Part shown: piece after piece, positions 8,885 through 16,000 of the stretch | Layout of the letters: the number at the start of each line of letters is the position of its first letter | How positions within the stretch are numbered: the stretch's first letter is position 1 | Assembly: GCA_022843045.1 (NCBI GenBank) | Contig: JALHOJ010000037.1 | Location: forward strand, 1-40,559 | From: Phycisphaerales bacterium | GTDB lineage: Bacteria > Planctomycetota > Phycisphaerae > Phycisphaerales > UBA1924 | Length of the DNA: 40,559 nt | Direction: 5' to 3' | Notes under the pieces: model-generated | Database searches by the model: none | Seen by the model: only the letters and a program-made list of their open reading frames with translations | Told to the model about the DNA's origin: nothing | Program-made: the position numbers and the translations under genes

Positions 8885-8919
8885 CTCGGTCGGTCACATA
8901 TTGCAGACCCCCGACCGAG
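8885..8919. promoter_or_regulatory. 9-bp inverted repeat overlapping a promoter (candidate operator)
   Basis: CTCGGTCGG (8885-8893) and CCGACCGAG (8911-8919) are perfect inverted copies separated by 17 nt. The -35 (TTGCAG, 8901-8906) of the downstream beta-barrel gene lies between them, and the second arm lies in the -35/-10 spacer. This is a typical layout for a dimeric regulator. A hairpin in DNA or RNA is the alternative, but transcription would begin downstream of it. Confidence 0.5.
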
Positions 8920-8929
8920 CGGGTATGCT
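8901..8929 (+). promoter_or_regulatory. Sigma-70-like promoter, probably leaderless, for the beta-barrel gene
   Basis: TTGCAG (8901-8906), a 17-nt spacer and TATGCT (8924-8929), then 6 nt to the ATG at 8936. The expected transcription start coincides with the start codon. AGAGG touches the ATG directly, which is too close to act as a Shine-Dalgarno site. Confidence 0.6.
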
Positions 8930-8935
8930 GAGAGG

Positions 8936-9946
8936 ATGAAGACCACTGCACCCTCTCAAGGCGCTCACGTCGCAACTGCCCGCATGCGTTCAGTCAGTCC
9001 CGTCGCTGCTTTGCCACTCGCCGCCGCGACATGGCTGACGTTGTGCACCTCGCCTGTCATCGCTCAAGACACCGGCGCTGTTCAGCCCGCAGCGGACTCC
9101 ACGACCGCTCCGACGCCCGAAGCGAGCACTCAGGAAGCGGCTCTCCAACTCTCCGCGCCCAGCCCCAAAGCTCAACTGTCGATCACTCCGTATGCCTGGC
9201 TCACCAGCTTTTCGGGCCAAGCCGGGGCGCGGGGTCAGCGGGTCGACGTGGACCAATCGTTCAGTGATGTCCTGGAGAACGCCGACTCGCTGCTGGGCTT
9301 CATGGGCGCCATCGACTTTCAGCGCGGCCCGTGGATCTTCAACCTCAACAGCGCGTTCACCCGGGCCGAGTTTGAGCGCGAGCGCACTCAGTTCGTCACC
9401 GGCCCCAGCGGCGGCAGCGGCACCGTGGATGTGGACGTGGACGCCGAAGTCGAGTCCTTCCTGGTCGAGTTCTTCGCGGGGCGACGGCTCCTCGAAGAGG
9501 CGCTGGGCGAATCAGGCGAAGGACGCATCGCCTTGGACGGCTTCGTGGGGCTGCGCTGGACCGATCTGAATCTGGGCGTGCAGGCGAACGCGCTCGCCGA
9601 TGCCATCCTCGCCGACGGCACGCCCCTGCAAGCGGGCGTCCCTCGCGAAGTGGGAGGCGACGCCACGTGGTTCGAGCCGTTCGTCGGCGCACGCGTCGAA
9701 TACCGCCCCAACGACCGCTGGACGTTCGGCCTCCGCGGAGACGTCGGCGGCTTTGACGTCGATGGATCGAGCTTCGCCTGGCAGACCGTCGCATACGCGG
9801 GCTATACCTGGCAGGTTGACGGCTGGACGCTCTCTATCGCAGGCGGCTACCGCGCGCTGGGCCAGGACTACGAAGAAGACGGCGTGACCTGGGACGCCGT
9901 CACGCACGGCCCCATCCTGGGCCTGAGCGCGGGCTTTCAGTTTTGA
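8936..9946 (+). CDS. Outer-membrane beta-barrel protein of unknown substrate
   Basis: About 336 residues. A hydrophobic signal segment lies at about residues 20-43 (SPVAALPLAAATWLTLCTSP then VIAQD). It is followed by an Ala/Thr/Pro-rich linker and a barrel-like domain starting LSITPYAWLTSFSGQAG. Features of this type of porin-like barrel are VDQSFSDVLENADSLLGFMG, IDFQRGPWIFNLNSAFTRAE, ALDGFVGLRWTDLNLGV, YRPNDRWTFGLRGDVGGFDV, TVAYAGYTWQVDGWTLSIA and a last strand ending in GLSAGFQF (terminal aromatic F, as in outer-membrane barrels). The start at 8936 extends the signal peptide; an internal ATG at 8984 is an alternative, but promoter spacing supports 8936. It is divergent from the DUF1254 operon and may share regulation through the inverted repeat between them. 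Confidence 0.8.
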   Translation: MKTTAPSQGAHVATARMRSVSPVAALPLAAATWLTLCTSPVIAQDTGAVQPAADSTTAPTPEASTQEAALQLSAPSPKAQLSITPYAWLTSFSGQAGARGQRVDVDQSFSDVLENADSLLGFMGAIDFQRGPWIFNLNSAFTRAEFERERTQFVTGPSGGSGTVDVDVDAEVESFLVEFFAGRRLLEEALGESGEGRIALDGFVGLRWTDLNLGVQANALADAILADGTPLQAGVPREVGGDATWFEPFVGARVEYRPNDRWTFGLRGDVGGFDVDGSSFAWQTVAYAGYTWQVDGWTLSIAGGYRALGQDYEEDGVTWDAVTHGPILGLSAGFQF

Positions 9947-10077
9947 ACCTCGCGAGTTCGTGATGCCCGAGCCACCACCCTCGGAATCGAGGTTGGTCGT
10001 TCATCACTCGGAAAGAACGGTCGAAGTCGGCGGTTGACGAATCCCCACCGGCGGATCGCGTCGTTGGCAGCGACTTG

Positions 10078-10115
10078 AAAAAAAAACACGCCCGGCGCTT
10101 TCGCGTCGGGCGTGT
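10078..10115 (-). terminator. Rho-independent terminator of the Cys-rich lipoprotein gene
   Basis: On the minus strand, a 13-bp near-perfect stem (10103-10115 with 10086-10098, core ACACGCCCG) is followed by a run of nine T. It lies 30 nt past the stop codon at 10146. Confidence 0.9.
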
Positions 10116-10145
10116 GGTCAACAGATTGACTTTCAGCTTTGCAAC

Positions 10146-10484
10146 TTAGTTGCTCTTCGCGCCGCTGCAGGCCTTGGCGCAGTCTTCGCTCTTGCCGGAG
10201 ACGGCGCCCATCGCGCCCTTCTCACCGCTGCAGCTCTTCTTCGCGCCGCTGCACTCGCCGCTGACGGCGCCCATCGCGCCCTTCTCACCGCTGCAGGTCT
10301 TGCTGCAGTCGCTCTTGGTGCCGCTCACGGCGCCCATGGCGGCCTTGTCGCACTTGCCGCAGCAGCCTTCTTTGGACGAACAAGCGCCGGTGGCGCCCAT
10401 GCTGCCGCTGTTGCTCGTGCTCTTGCAGGCGGCGAGGGCCAGACCAGCGACCGCGACCAGACCGACGATGGCGAACTTACGCAT
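10146..10484 (-). CDS. Small Cys-rich repeat lipoprotein
   Basis: About 112 residues. MRKFAIVGLVAVAGLALAAC is a textbook lipoprotein signal with the acylated Cys at position 20. The mature chain is almost only Cys, Gly, Ser, Lys, Ala and acidic residues, arranged as about three copies of a 21-residue repeat with cores CSGEKGAMGAVSG and AAMGAVSG and paired or spaced cysteines (EGCCGKCD, SDCSKTCSG). At the DNA level a 34-nt segment is exactly repeated 63 nt apart (10200-10233 and 10263-10296), so the gene can grow or shrink in frame by slippage. A strong GAGGAG site lies 8 nt before the ATG and a terminator follows. Roles such as metal binding or surface-layer cross-linking are guesses; there are about ten cysteines besides the lipidated one. 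Confidence 0.8.
   Translation of the reverse strand: MRKFAIVGLVAVAGLALAACKSTSNSGSMGATGACSSKEGCCGKCDKAAMGAVSGTKSDCSKTCSGEKGAMGAVSGECSGAKKSCSGEKGAMGAVSGKSEDCAKACSGAKSN
10200..10296. repeat. Direct repeat of 34 nt with 63-nt period
   Basis: Identical 34-nt copies at 10200-10233 and 10263-10296 (start GACGGCGCCCATCGCGCCCT) encode the repeat unit of the Cys-rich lipoprotein. A more divergent copy follows near 10322. The 63-nt period keeps the reading frame. Confidence 0.8.
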
Positions 10485-10831
10485 GAGAGATACTCCTCGA
10501 ATGGACGATTTGATCAAAACTGACGCAGGGCGTCGACGGCACCATGCCGCGAGCCCAGACATCGAATCGTATACGCATGAGACGCCGGAATAGTTTTCGC
10601 GTGGCAGGAATTCCTTGGATCGCAGGGGATTTCCCGCCTTGGTTCACGTCCCCCCGTCGTCTCCCCGGGGTGCGTTGGGACAGGTATGTCGCGCAGTCGG
10701 CGCACTCCATACACCCCCTACCATCCGAAATTGCCCCTCGTTCGGCCTGAACACCTGCCTTTGGGCGGGTAACCAGTTCGTGCCTCGGCGGAGGGGAATC
10801 GCCGACAGCTTTTCAGAGGAGTTCATCAGCA
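10485..10831. other. Divergent intergenic region (347 nt), nothing identified with certainty
   Basis: It separates the Cys-rich lipoprotein gene from the DUF1573 gene and must hold the promoters of both. I see Shine-Dalgarno sites at each edge (GAGGAG before 10484 on the minus strand, AGAGGAG before 10832), but no convincing -35/-10 pair. Short open frames here look like chance. Confidence 0.6.
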
Positions 10832-12115
10832 ATGAATCGCACTCGTATCGCCTTCGTCTCGTGCTGCTCGCTCGCCCTCCTAGCGGGCCTGGCCATCGCC
10901 CAGCAGCCCTCCATTCAGCCAGCCAAGCCCACTGATCTGCCGATGCCTGGCAAGGACGGCAAGATGGAGAAGTTGACCCCCGAGCAGCTCGCCAAGGTCC
11001 AGCAGCAGATCAAGAGCATGGGTGGCGACCCCGCCACGGCCGGTGCCGATCCCACCAAGGAAGAGCCCGTCGACCCCGCGAACCCCGCCGCCCAAGCCGT
11101 CTTCGACAAAGCTGAGCACCAGCTGGGCGTGATCGGCGACGACGGCCAGGTCGAGTTCGAATTCAAGTTCACCAACAAGGGCAACAAGACCCTCGAGTTC
11201 CTGGGGCAGCCCACCGGCAGCTGCGGCTGCACCGTCCCCAACCTCGAAAAGCTCACCTACGAGCCGGGCGAGTCGGGCTCGATCAAGGGCAAGTACGACC
11301 CCAAGCACCGCAACGGCCCCCAGCACACGCAGGTGACCGTCCGCACCAACGACCCCAAGAAGCCCGAGCTCAAGCTGCACGTCAAGAGCGAAGTCCGCCC
11401 GATCTTCCGGGTTGATCCGCAGTTCCTGAACGTTGGCCAGGTGGATCGCAACGTCGGCGCGAACACCAGTTTCAAGATCATCTCCCGCCGCGAGGACATC
11501 AAGGTCACGCAGGTGACGCCCACCTCGCCCCGCGTCAAGGCCGAGATGAAGCCCACGGTCGCCGTGGTGCAGGAAAACGGCGAAACCGTGTGGGAAACGC
11601 CCGTGGACCTCGTGATCGATGGCAAGGCCGGCGTGGGCCAGCTCAACGAGAACATCCAGATCCGCAGCAGCGACCCCGCTCGCACGATCAGCACCGTCGT
11701 CATGGGCGAAGTGCTGGGCGATATCACCGTCTCCCCCAACCAGCTCTCGTTGCCTGGCCTCACGCCCGGCCAAGCCGTCAACAACAGCTTCAAGCTCACC
11801 AGCCGCAACGGCCAGCCGTTCCGGGTGCTGAAGGTTGAAGAAGTTTCGCAGCGCGGCGCGGCTCCGTTCATGAAGTTTGAGGCCAAGGAAGACGTGGGCT
11901 CCAACCCACAAAGCTGGACCGTGACGATCACGGGCAACGCGCCCGCTCAGCAGGGCACGCTGCAAGGCGAAATCGTCGCGACAACCGACAACGCCAACGA
12001 CCCGCAGATGCGGATGCGGTACTTCGGCTTCGTCCGAGCCGCTCAGCAGCCCCAGCCCGCCGCGGCTCCGAAGGATCCGTGGGCGGACAAGCCCAGCCTG
12101 CTTCAGGTGAAGTGA
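10832..12115 (+). CDS. Secreted DUF1573 domain protein
   Basis: 427 residues with a Sec signal peptide (MNRTRIAFVSCCSLALLAGL, then AIAQ). After a Pro/Lys-rich linker comes a DUF1573 domain: AEHQLGVIGDDGQVEFEFKF, the hallmark TGSCGCTVP near residues 128-135, YEPGESGSIKGKYDP, and VRTNDPKKPELKLHVKSEV. DUF1573 is an Ig-like periplasmic or surface domain of unknown biochemical role. Two or more further Ig-like segments follow (RVDPQFLNVGQVDRNV and ITVSPNQLSLPGLTPGQAV), then a Gln/Pro/Ala-rich tail. The start is well supported by AGAGGAG upstream and the signal peptide. A strong terminator follows, so it is probably transcribed alone although the rhodanese and MauE-like genes lie next to it. The adjacency suggests a shared redox or sulfur-related envelope role, which is inference. 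Confidence 0.9.
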   Translation: MNRTRIAFVSCCSLALLAGLAIAQQPSIQPAKPTDLPMPGKDGKMEKLTPEQLAKVQQQIKSMGGDPATAGADPTKEEPVDPANPAAQAVFDKAEHQLGVIGDDGQVEFEFKFTNKGNKTLEFLGQPTGSCGCTVPNLEKLTYEPGESGSIKGKYDPKHRNGPQHTQVTVRTNDPKKPELKLHVKSEVRPIFRVDPQFLNVGQVDRNVGANTSFKIISRREDIKVTQVTPTSPRVKAEMKPTVAVVQENGETVWETPVDLVIDGKAGVGQLNENIQIRSSDPARTISTVVMGEVLGDITVSPNQLSLPGLTPGQAVNNSFKLTSRNGQPFRVLKVEEVSQRGAAPFMKFEAKEDVGSNPQSWTVTITGNAPAQQGTLQGEIVATTDNANDPQMRMRYFGFVRAAQQPQPAAAPKDPWADKPSLLQVK

Positions 12116-12189
12116 GTCCTATTCCACAGGCCACGCAGCGTGAAGCGATTCAACCGACACGCGTGTCCGAGCCAGTCAGTCAAATCTCC

Positions 12190-12228
12190 AACGGCGTGCG
12201 CTCTCGACGCACGCCGTTTTCTTTTTTT
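12190..12228 (+). terminator. Rho-independent terminator after the DUF1573 gene
   Basis: A perfect 11-bp stem, AACGGCGTGCG with CGCACGCCGTT (12190-12200 and 12208-12218), is followed by a T-rich tract (TTCTTTTTTT). It lies 75 nt past the stop codon. Confidence 0.92.
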
Positions 12229-12326
12229 CGTGAACAATGCCCGTTTGAGGCAGACAATACACGTCCGGATCCCGCCTTCATTTTCGCGTTTCGCTTTCCC
12301 GTTTTTCGCTTTCCTTTGAAACCCCC

Positions 12327-12905
12327 ATGCTCCGCACCCTCCAACGCGCCTGCCTCATCGCCTTCTGCGGCATCCTTGTCGGCGGCGCACACGCCGTACT
12401 GACGACCAAGCCGATCAAGCTCAAGCCCGATGAGGTCGTGACCGAACTGCCGCCGCGCCCGATGCCCGGGCAAGGGCAAGGGCAAGGGCAAGGCACTCAA
12501 TCCACGGGCTCCGTCGACGCACCTCAGGTGCAAGCGGCCCAGCCGCGGGTGCTCGGGCTGGACATCACGCTCGACGACGCGCTCGAACTTCAGAAGATGG
12601 GCGCGATGTTCGTCGACGCTCGCGATCGCACCGAGTTTGAAGCCGGCCACATCGACGGAGCCTTCTGGCTTCCCGCCAAGCTCTTCTACGAGTCGAGCGG
12701 CAAGCCCGAAGCCCTCAACTTCGTCGGCGACACTAACACCATCCTCGTCATCTACTGCGGCGGCGGCGCGTGCGACGCCAGCCACAACACCGCACGCCTG
12801 CTCCAGGAAGTTGGCTACAAGCGCACCCACGTCCTCACCGAAGGCTACCCGGCGTGGGTCGACCGAGGTCTCGCCACCAACACCGGCAAGCCGTTCTACG
12901 AGTAA
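12327..12905 (+). CDS. Rhodanese-like domain protein, exported or membrane-anchored
   Basis: 192 residues. The N-terminus (LRTLQRACLIAFCGILVGGA) is a signal peptide or anchor. A linker then contains four GQ dipeptides (GQGQGQGQ) encoded by a 6-nt tandem repeat. The rhodanese domain covers about residues 80-190: ITLDDALELQKMGAMFVDAR, DRTEFEAGHIDGAFWLP, and the active-site loop with Cys144 in VIYCGGGACDAS, then GYPAWVDRGL. The catalytic cysteine and six-residue-type loop point to sulfurtransferase or arsenate-type chemistry, or to a redox sensor; substrate unknown. It is followed after 135 nt by a MauE/DoxX-like membrane protein, a pairing that suggests cooperation in envelope thiol or sulfur chemistry. 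Confidence 0.87.
   Translation: MLRTLQRACLIAFCGILVGGAHAVLTTKPIKLKPDEVVTELPPRPMPGQGQGQGQGTQSTGSVDAPQVQAAQPRVLGLDITLDDALELQKMGAMFVDARDRTEFEAGHIDGAFWLPAKLFYESSGKPEALNFVGDTNTILVIYCGGGACDASHNTARLLQEVGYKRTHVLTEGYPAWVDRGLATNTGKPFYE
12468..12492. repeat. Hexanucleotide microsatellite (GGGCAA) in the rhodanese gene
   Basis: Four tandem copies of GGGCAA encode (GQ)4 in the linker before the rhodanese domain. Copy-number change would lengthen or shorten the linker by two residues per unit without a frameshift. Confidence 0.85.
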
Positions 12906-12914
12906 AGCTTGACA

Positions 12915-13017
12915 AAGTGACGGAGCAACCACGCGACGAAGTGCTCCGCTTCACGAGTCCACGTTTGATCCACGGCTCCCCACTCCGTCTCTTCGTCTCT
13001 CCGTCACTTCGTCTCTT
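12915..13017. repeat. Inverted-arm element of 8-nt units between rhodanese and MauE genes
   Basis: The right arm is four consecutive 8-nt units (CGTCTCTT, CGTCTCTC, CGTCACTT, CGTCTCTT; 12986-13017). The left arm holds matching inverse units in an 8-nt phase (AAGTGACG, GAGCAACC, ACGCGACG, AAGTGCTC; 12915-12946). The outer 11 bp (AAGTGACGGAG, 12915-12925, and CTCCGTCACTT, 12999-13009) are perfectly inverted. It fills almost the whole 135-nt gap. Confidence 0.75.
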
Positions 13018-13040
13018 CTTCTCTTCCCACCACTTCCTCC

Positions 13041-13517
13041 ATGCCCCCCACCACTCCCAAAGCCGTCGGACTCCTCACCTTCCCATGCCGAGTGGCGTTG
13101 GGTGCGATGTTTGTGTTCGCCGGCATACTGAAACTGGGCGAGCCGCAGGCGTTCGCGGACGCGATCAAGGGGTTCAAGATCTTCACGGGCGAGCGTGAGT
13201 TCATGATTCCGCTCATGAGCTTTGTCCTTCCCTGGACCGAGATCATCGCGGGATCGATGCTCGTCCTAGGCCTCTGGGCCCGCGGCGCGGCGGGCGTCAT
13301 CGTCGCCATGCTCCTCGCGTTCATCGCAGGCGTCATCAGCGTGATCCTGCGCGGCATCGACACCAAGTGCAGTTGCTTCGGCGACATCGAATGGCCCTGC
13401 ACGGGCGGCGTGGGCTGGTGCCAGGTGGTTCGCAACATGATCATGATCGGCCTTGCCCTGCCGGTCTTCATTTGGGGCCCCGGGCCGCTGGCTCTGGATC
13501 GCGAGTCGAAGGCCTGA
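13041..13517 (+). CDS. MauE/DoxX-like membrane protein
   Basis: 158 residues with four predicted membrane helices: one near residues 9-32 (LLTFPCRVALGAMFVFAGIL), FVLPWTEIIAGSMLVLGLWA, GVIVAMLLAFIAGVISVIL and NMIMIGLALPVFIWG. The first helix ends in ILKLGEPQAFADAIKGFKIF, typical of the DoxX/MauE superfamily. A loop holds the CSCFG motif (TKCSCFGDIEWPC) found in MauE-type proteins linked to disulfide or methylamine-dehydrogenase maturation. It probably handles thiol/disulfide redox or quinone-linked electrons at the inner membrane, and follows the rhodanese gene. There is no Shine-Dalgarno site; the start is preceded by the pyrimidine-rich end of the repeat element. Confidence 0.85.
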   Translation: MPPTTPKAVGLLTFPCRVALGAMFVFAGILKLGEPQAFADAIKGFKIFTGEREFMIPLMSFVLPWTEIIAGSMLVLGLWARGAAGVIVAMLLAFIAGVISVILRGIDTKCSCFGDIEWPCTGGVGWCQVVRNMIMIGLALPVFIWGPGPLALDRESKA

Positions 13518-13777
13518 GCGGGAAGGATCGCGCCGCGGAACAGAATGAGAGGGACCGCCAATTTTCGCGCAGAAGCGCGGATGAAAGGCAACCCCCGGTC
13601 CTGATCCGTGCTGGTCCGCTCCACACCTCACCCCAATTTCTGCGACTTCGCTCTCCCACTTCTCCTTCTTCCTCCGTGTCAACTCCGCAGCCCACCGTGG
13701 TGAAATCCGCGGGCGGCATGCCCTCGCCGCTCCTTCACGGTCGCGTTTCGTGGCGGTTTGGGCTACGCTCCGCTCCC
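13518..13777. other. 260-nt intergenic region, no gene recognised
   Basis: It contains a small hairpin (CGCGC AGAA GCGCG) and a pyrimidine-rich stretch with CTCTCCCACTTCTCCTTCTT. The -10-like box of the next gene lies at its end. No credible ORF. Confidence 0.5.
13764..13769 (+). promoter_or_regulatory. -10 box (TACGCT) near the ABC ATPase start
   Basis: TACGCT ends 8 nt before the ATG at 13778, with CCGCTCCC between and no Shine-Dalgarno site. It fits the leaderless pattern seen for other genes here. The -35 is unclear. Confidence 0.45.
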
Positions 13778-14578
13778 ATGCCCTTGCTCGCCGCGGCGAA
13801 CTTGCACAAGACGTATTCCCTGGGCCGAGTAGACGTGCCCGTGCTGCGAGGCGTGAACGTCGCCGTCGAAGCGGGCGAGATCGTCGCGATCCTGGGGCAG
13901 TCGGGCTCGGGCAAGAGCACACTGTTGCACCTGCTTGGCGGGCTGGATCGCCAAGACGCGGTGGGCGAGGACGTGGGCCGTTGCAAACACTGCGGGTATG
14001 ACCTCGCGGGGCTCACGACCCTGAGGTGCCCGGAGTGCTCGAAGGAGTTCTTCGAGTCCGCGGCGAGCAAACAGGGCGCAATCGTGTTCGACAATCGCCG
14101 CGTGGATCGCTTTTCGCCCTCGCAACTCGACGACTTCCGTCGCCGCGACGTGGGATTCGTCTTCCAGTTCTACCACCTGCTGCCCGAACTCTCCGTACTC
14201 GAGAACGTGCTGATTGGCGCAATGGTCAAGGCCGGCGTGGGCTACTCCGCGAACGCGGCGTCCGCCAAGTCCCGGGCGATGGCGTTGCTGGAGACGGTCG
14301 GGCTGTCGCATCGCCTCGGGCATCGGCCCGCCGAGCTTTCGGGCGGAGAGCGTCAGCGGGTCGCGATCGCGCGGGCCCTGATCAACCAGCCGCGGGTGCT
14401 GCTGGCAGATGAGCCCACGGGCAACCTCGACCGCGAGACCGGCGCCAAGATCCTCGACATGCTCATGGACCTCCGCCGCGAGCACAAGCACACGATGCTG
14501 ATCGTGACGCATGACGAAGCTACCGCGGCGCGGGCGGATCGGGTGCTGCGGATGGTGGATGGGCACATTGTGGGCTGA
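13778..14578 (+). CDS. LolD/MacB-type ABC ATPase with an inserted zinc ribbon
   Basis: 266-residue cytoplasmic ATPase of the LolD/MacB/FtsE class, which power lipoprotein release or mechanotransmission by FtsX-like permeases. Motifs: Walker A GQSGSGKST (about 40-48), Q-loop FVFQFYHLLPELSV, signature LSGGERQRVAIARAL (about 188), Walker B LLADEPTGNLD, and H-switch IVTHDEATA. Between Walker A and the usual ...GDI.F....V...S segment sits an extra ~30 residues with four cysteines, C69-C72 and C84-C87 (RCKHCGYDLAGLTTLRCPEC), a zinc ribbon. It replaces or extends the short loop where LolD proteins have LDxPTSG-like sequence. The rest aligns normally (RVDRFSPSQLDDFRRRDVG). No FtsX/LolC permease is next to it. 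The insert could sense metal or redox state or bind a partner; this is inference. Confidence 0.88.
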   Translation: MPLLAAANLHKTYSLGRVDVPVLRGVNVAVEAGEIVAILGQSGSGKSTLLHLLGGLDRQDAVGEDVGRCKHCGYDLAGLTTLRCPECSKEFFESAASKQGAIVFDNRRVDRFSPSQLDDFRRRDVGFVFQFYHLLPELSVLENVLIGAMVKAGVGYSANAASAKSRAMALLETVGLSHRLGHRPAELSGGERQRVAIARALINQPRVLLADEPTGNLDRETGAKILDMLMDLRREHKHTMLIVTHDEATAARADRVLRMVDGHIVG

Positions 14579-14629
14579 GGTTGGCGGGGTGGCCACTGGT
14601 TGGCCCGCATGCCACCGAGGCAGCAGTGC

Positions 14630-14733
14630 AGAACTGACAACTGAAAGCTGACTACTTGGTGGGGGCATGACCGCCTCAGGCGACCAGGCACGCCGACAAT
14701 CCGTCAACACTTCCACTTTCAGCTGTCAGCTCT
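14630..14733. repeat. Inverted-arm element of about 7-nt units between convergent genes
   Basis: AGAACTGACAACTGAAAG (14630-14647) and CTTTCAGCTGTCAGCTCT (14716-14733) are inverted with 16 of 18 matches. The right arm reads as 7-nt units (TTTCAGC, TGTCAGC, TCTTCGC). It sits between the ends of the ABC ATPase gene and the ATP-grasp gene, where it could also act as a bidirectional terminator, though no T-run follows. Confidence 0.7.
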
Positions 14734-14738
14734 TCGCA

Positions 14739-15794
14739 TTACTCCAGCATCGCCCTCACCGCCCGCCCATACACCTCCCGCGCCAGCACTTCCCCGTTTG
14801 CCAGCGTCCTCGCGAGGAACTCCATCATCACGCCACTATTGACTTCGAGCACCCGGCGTGTGCCCGCGTCGTCGATGATCACGTCCACGCTGCCGAACTG
14901 CAACCCCAGCGCTGCCGCAGCCTGGTGCGCGAGGTCCCACGCAGGATCCTTTCGCAACGCGTCCATGTCCAGCACAATCGCCGACGCGCCCTGGCCCAGG
15001 TTGTGCCGCCAGTTCAGCAGCCGCTTCTCGCCCGCGCCAGGCACACTCGTCAGCGCGCGTCGCTCGTCCTCCGCGAGGTTCTCCAGCAGGGCCGCAAGGG
15101 CCCGACCCTCCAGCGCATGCTGGGCGCTGATCAGTTCCATCACGCTCCGCGACCCGTCCCCCACCACGCTCGCCCGGATCTTCTCATACGCAAGCAGGCA
15201 CGCCCCCTGCAGCATCACGAATCGATACTCGTGACGAACATCCACAAACGGGCACACCGCCAGCGACATCGTGCGCCCAAACGCGCCGTAGACCGCCCGC
15301 TCCAGTTCGATCACGCGCTGGCAGCGCACGACGCCCCGCCCGCCCGTGCCCTCGTTCTCCTTGACCACCACATCGCGCCCCCACGCATCGAACGCCGCAA
15401 GCAGCGCGCTCCACGTGCCCGAGTGCGGCACGTATCGCGCCATCTCCGGATGCAGCACCAGTCGATGCTCGACGCACGCGACGCCAGAAGCCCGCAGCAC
15501 CTCCGCCGTCGCCGCCTTGTCGCAGCAAATCTGGTGCGTCGCGGCAGGGTTCAGGTCAAACGAATAGCCGTGCACGTGGCGCGGCGTGCCGTCCTTCGTG
15601 ACTCGCAGGATCCACCCCTCGCCCAAACTCTCGACGCGAGCGCCCATCGCCTCCGCGGCCTCGCGAACCAGACGCACCATCACTCGCTCCGCGTTGAACT
15701 CGCGTGACGGGTTCGCACCCGCCACTTTCAACGCACTCGAGTGCTTGGATTGGGTGCTCGACGTGAGTTTGGATTCGCCGTGGGAATAGGCCAT
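14739..15794 (-). CDS. ATP-grasp ligase, RimK/cyanophycin-synthetase-like
   Basis: 351 residues. The middle and C-terminus form an ATP-grasp fold. The pre-ATP-grasp edge has ATHQICCDKAATAEVLRASG, with the typical DKxxT...L...G signature. The ATP-binding strands are DVVVKENEGTGGRGVVRC, and the metal-binding end is FGSVDVIIDD...RRVLEVNSGVMMEF. SVPGAGEKRLLNWRHNLGQG in the C-terminal lobe recalls RimK and glutathione/cyanophycin ligases. Such enzymes join a carboxylate to an amine using ATP through an acyl-phosphate; the substrates here cannot be read. The start at ATG 15794 is chosen because upstream sequence lacks coding character. It diverges from the DUF4112 gene; the spacer shows no recognisable promoter. 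Confidence 0.8.
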   Translation of the reverse strand: MAYSHGESKLTSSTQSKHSSALKVAGANPSREFNAERVMVRLVREAAEAMGARVESLGEGWILRVTKDGTPRHVHGYSFDLNPAATHQICCDKAATAEVLRASGVACVEHRLVLHPEMARYVPHSGTWSALLAAFDAWGRDVVVKENEGTGGRGVVRCQRVIELERAVYGAFGRTMSLAVCPFVDVRHEYRFVMLQGACLLAYEKIRASVVGDGSRSVMELISAQHALEGRALAALLENLAEDERRALTSVPGAGEKRLLNWRHNLGQGASAIVLDMDALRKDPAWDLAHQAAAALGLQFGSVDVIIDDAGTRRVLEVNSGVMMEFLARTLANGEVLAREVYGRAVRAMLE

Positions 15795-16000
15795 CGCCTC
15801 GATTGTTGACGCAAAGCACGAAGCGAATCGGACCCAGCGATGCCCAATCCGCTCGGCATGCGTTTGGCCCGCATAACCCGTGCCGCACGAGAAAGTCACG
15901 CCGAAATCGCCACGAGCCGATTCCAAAGAAGAAGAACGAACGACCGATCCAGCATTCGCGTACTTGATTGGCCCGCGAAGCACCACGAGGCGACACCCGC

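Noticed and set aside
10146-10593. Plus-strand frame over the Cys-rich lipoprotein
   Set aside because: It has no signal peptide or ribosome site, while the minus frame has a lipobox, a Shine-Dalgarno site and a terminator.
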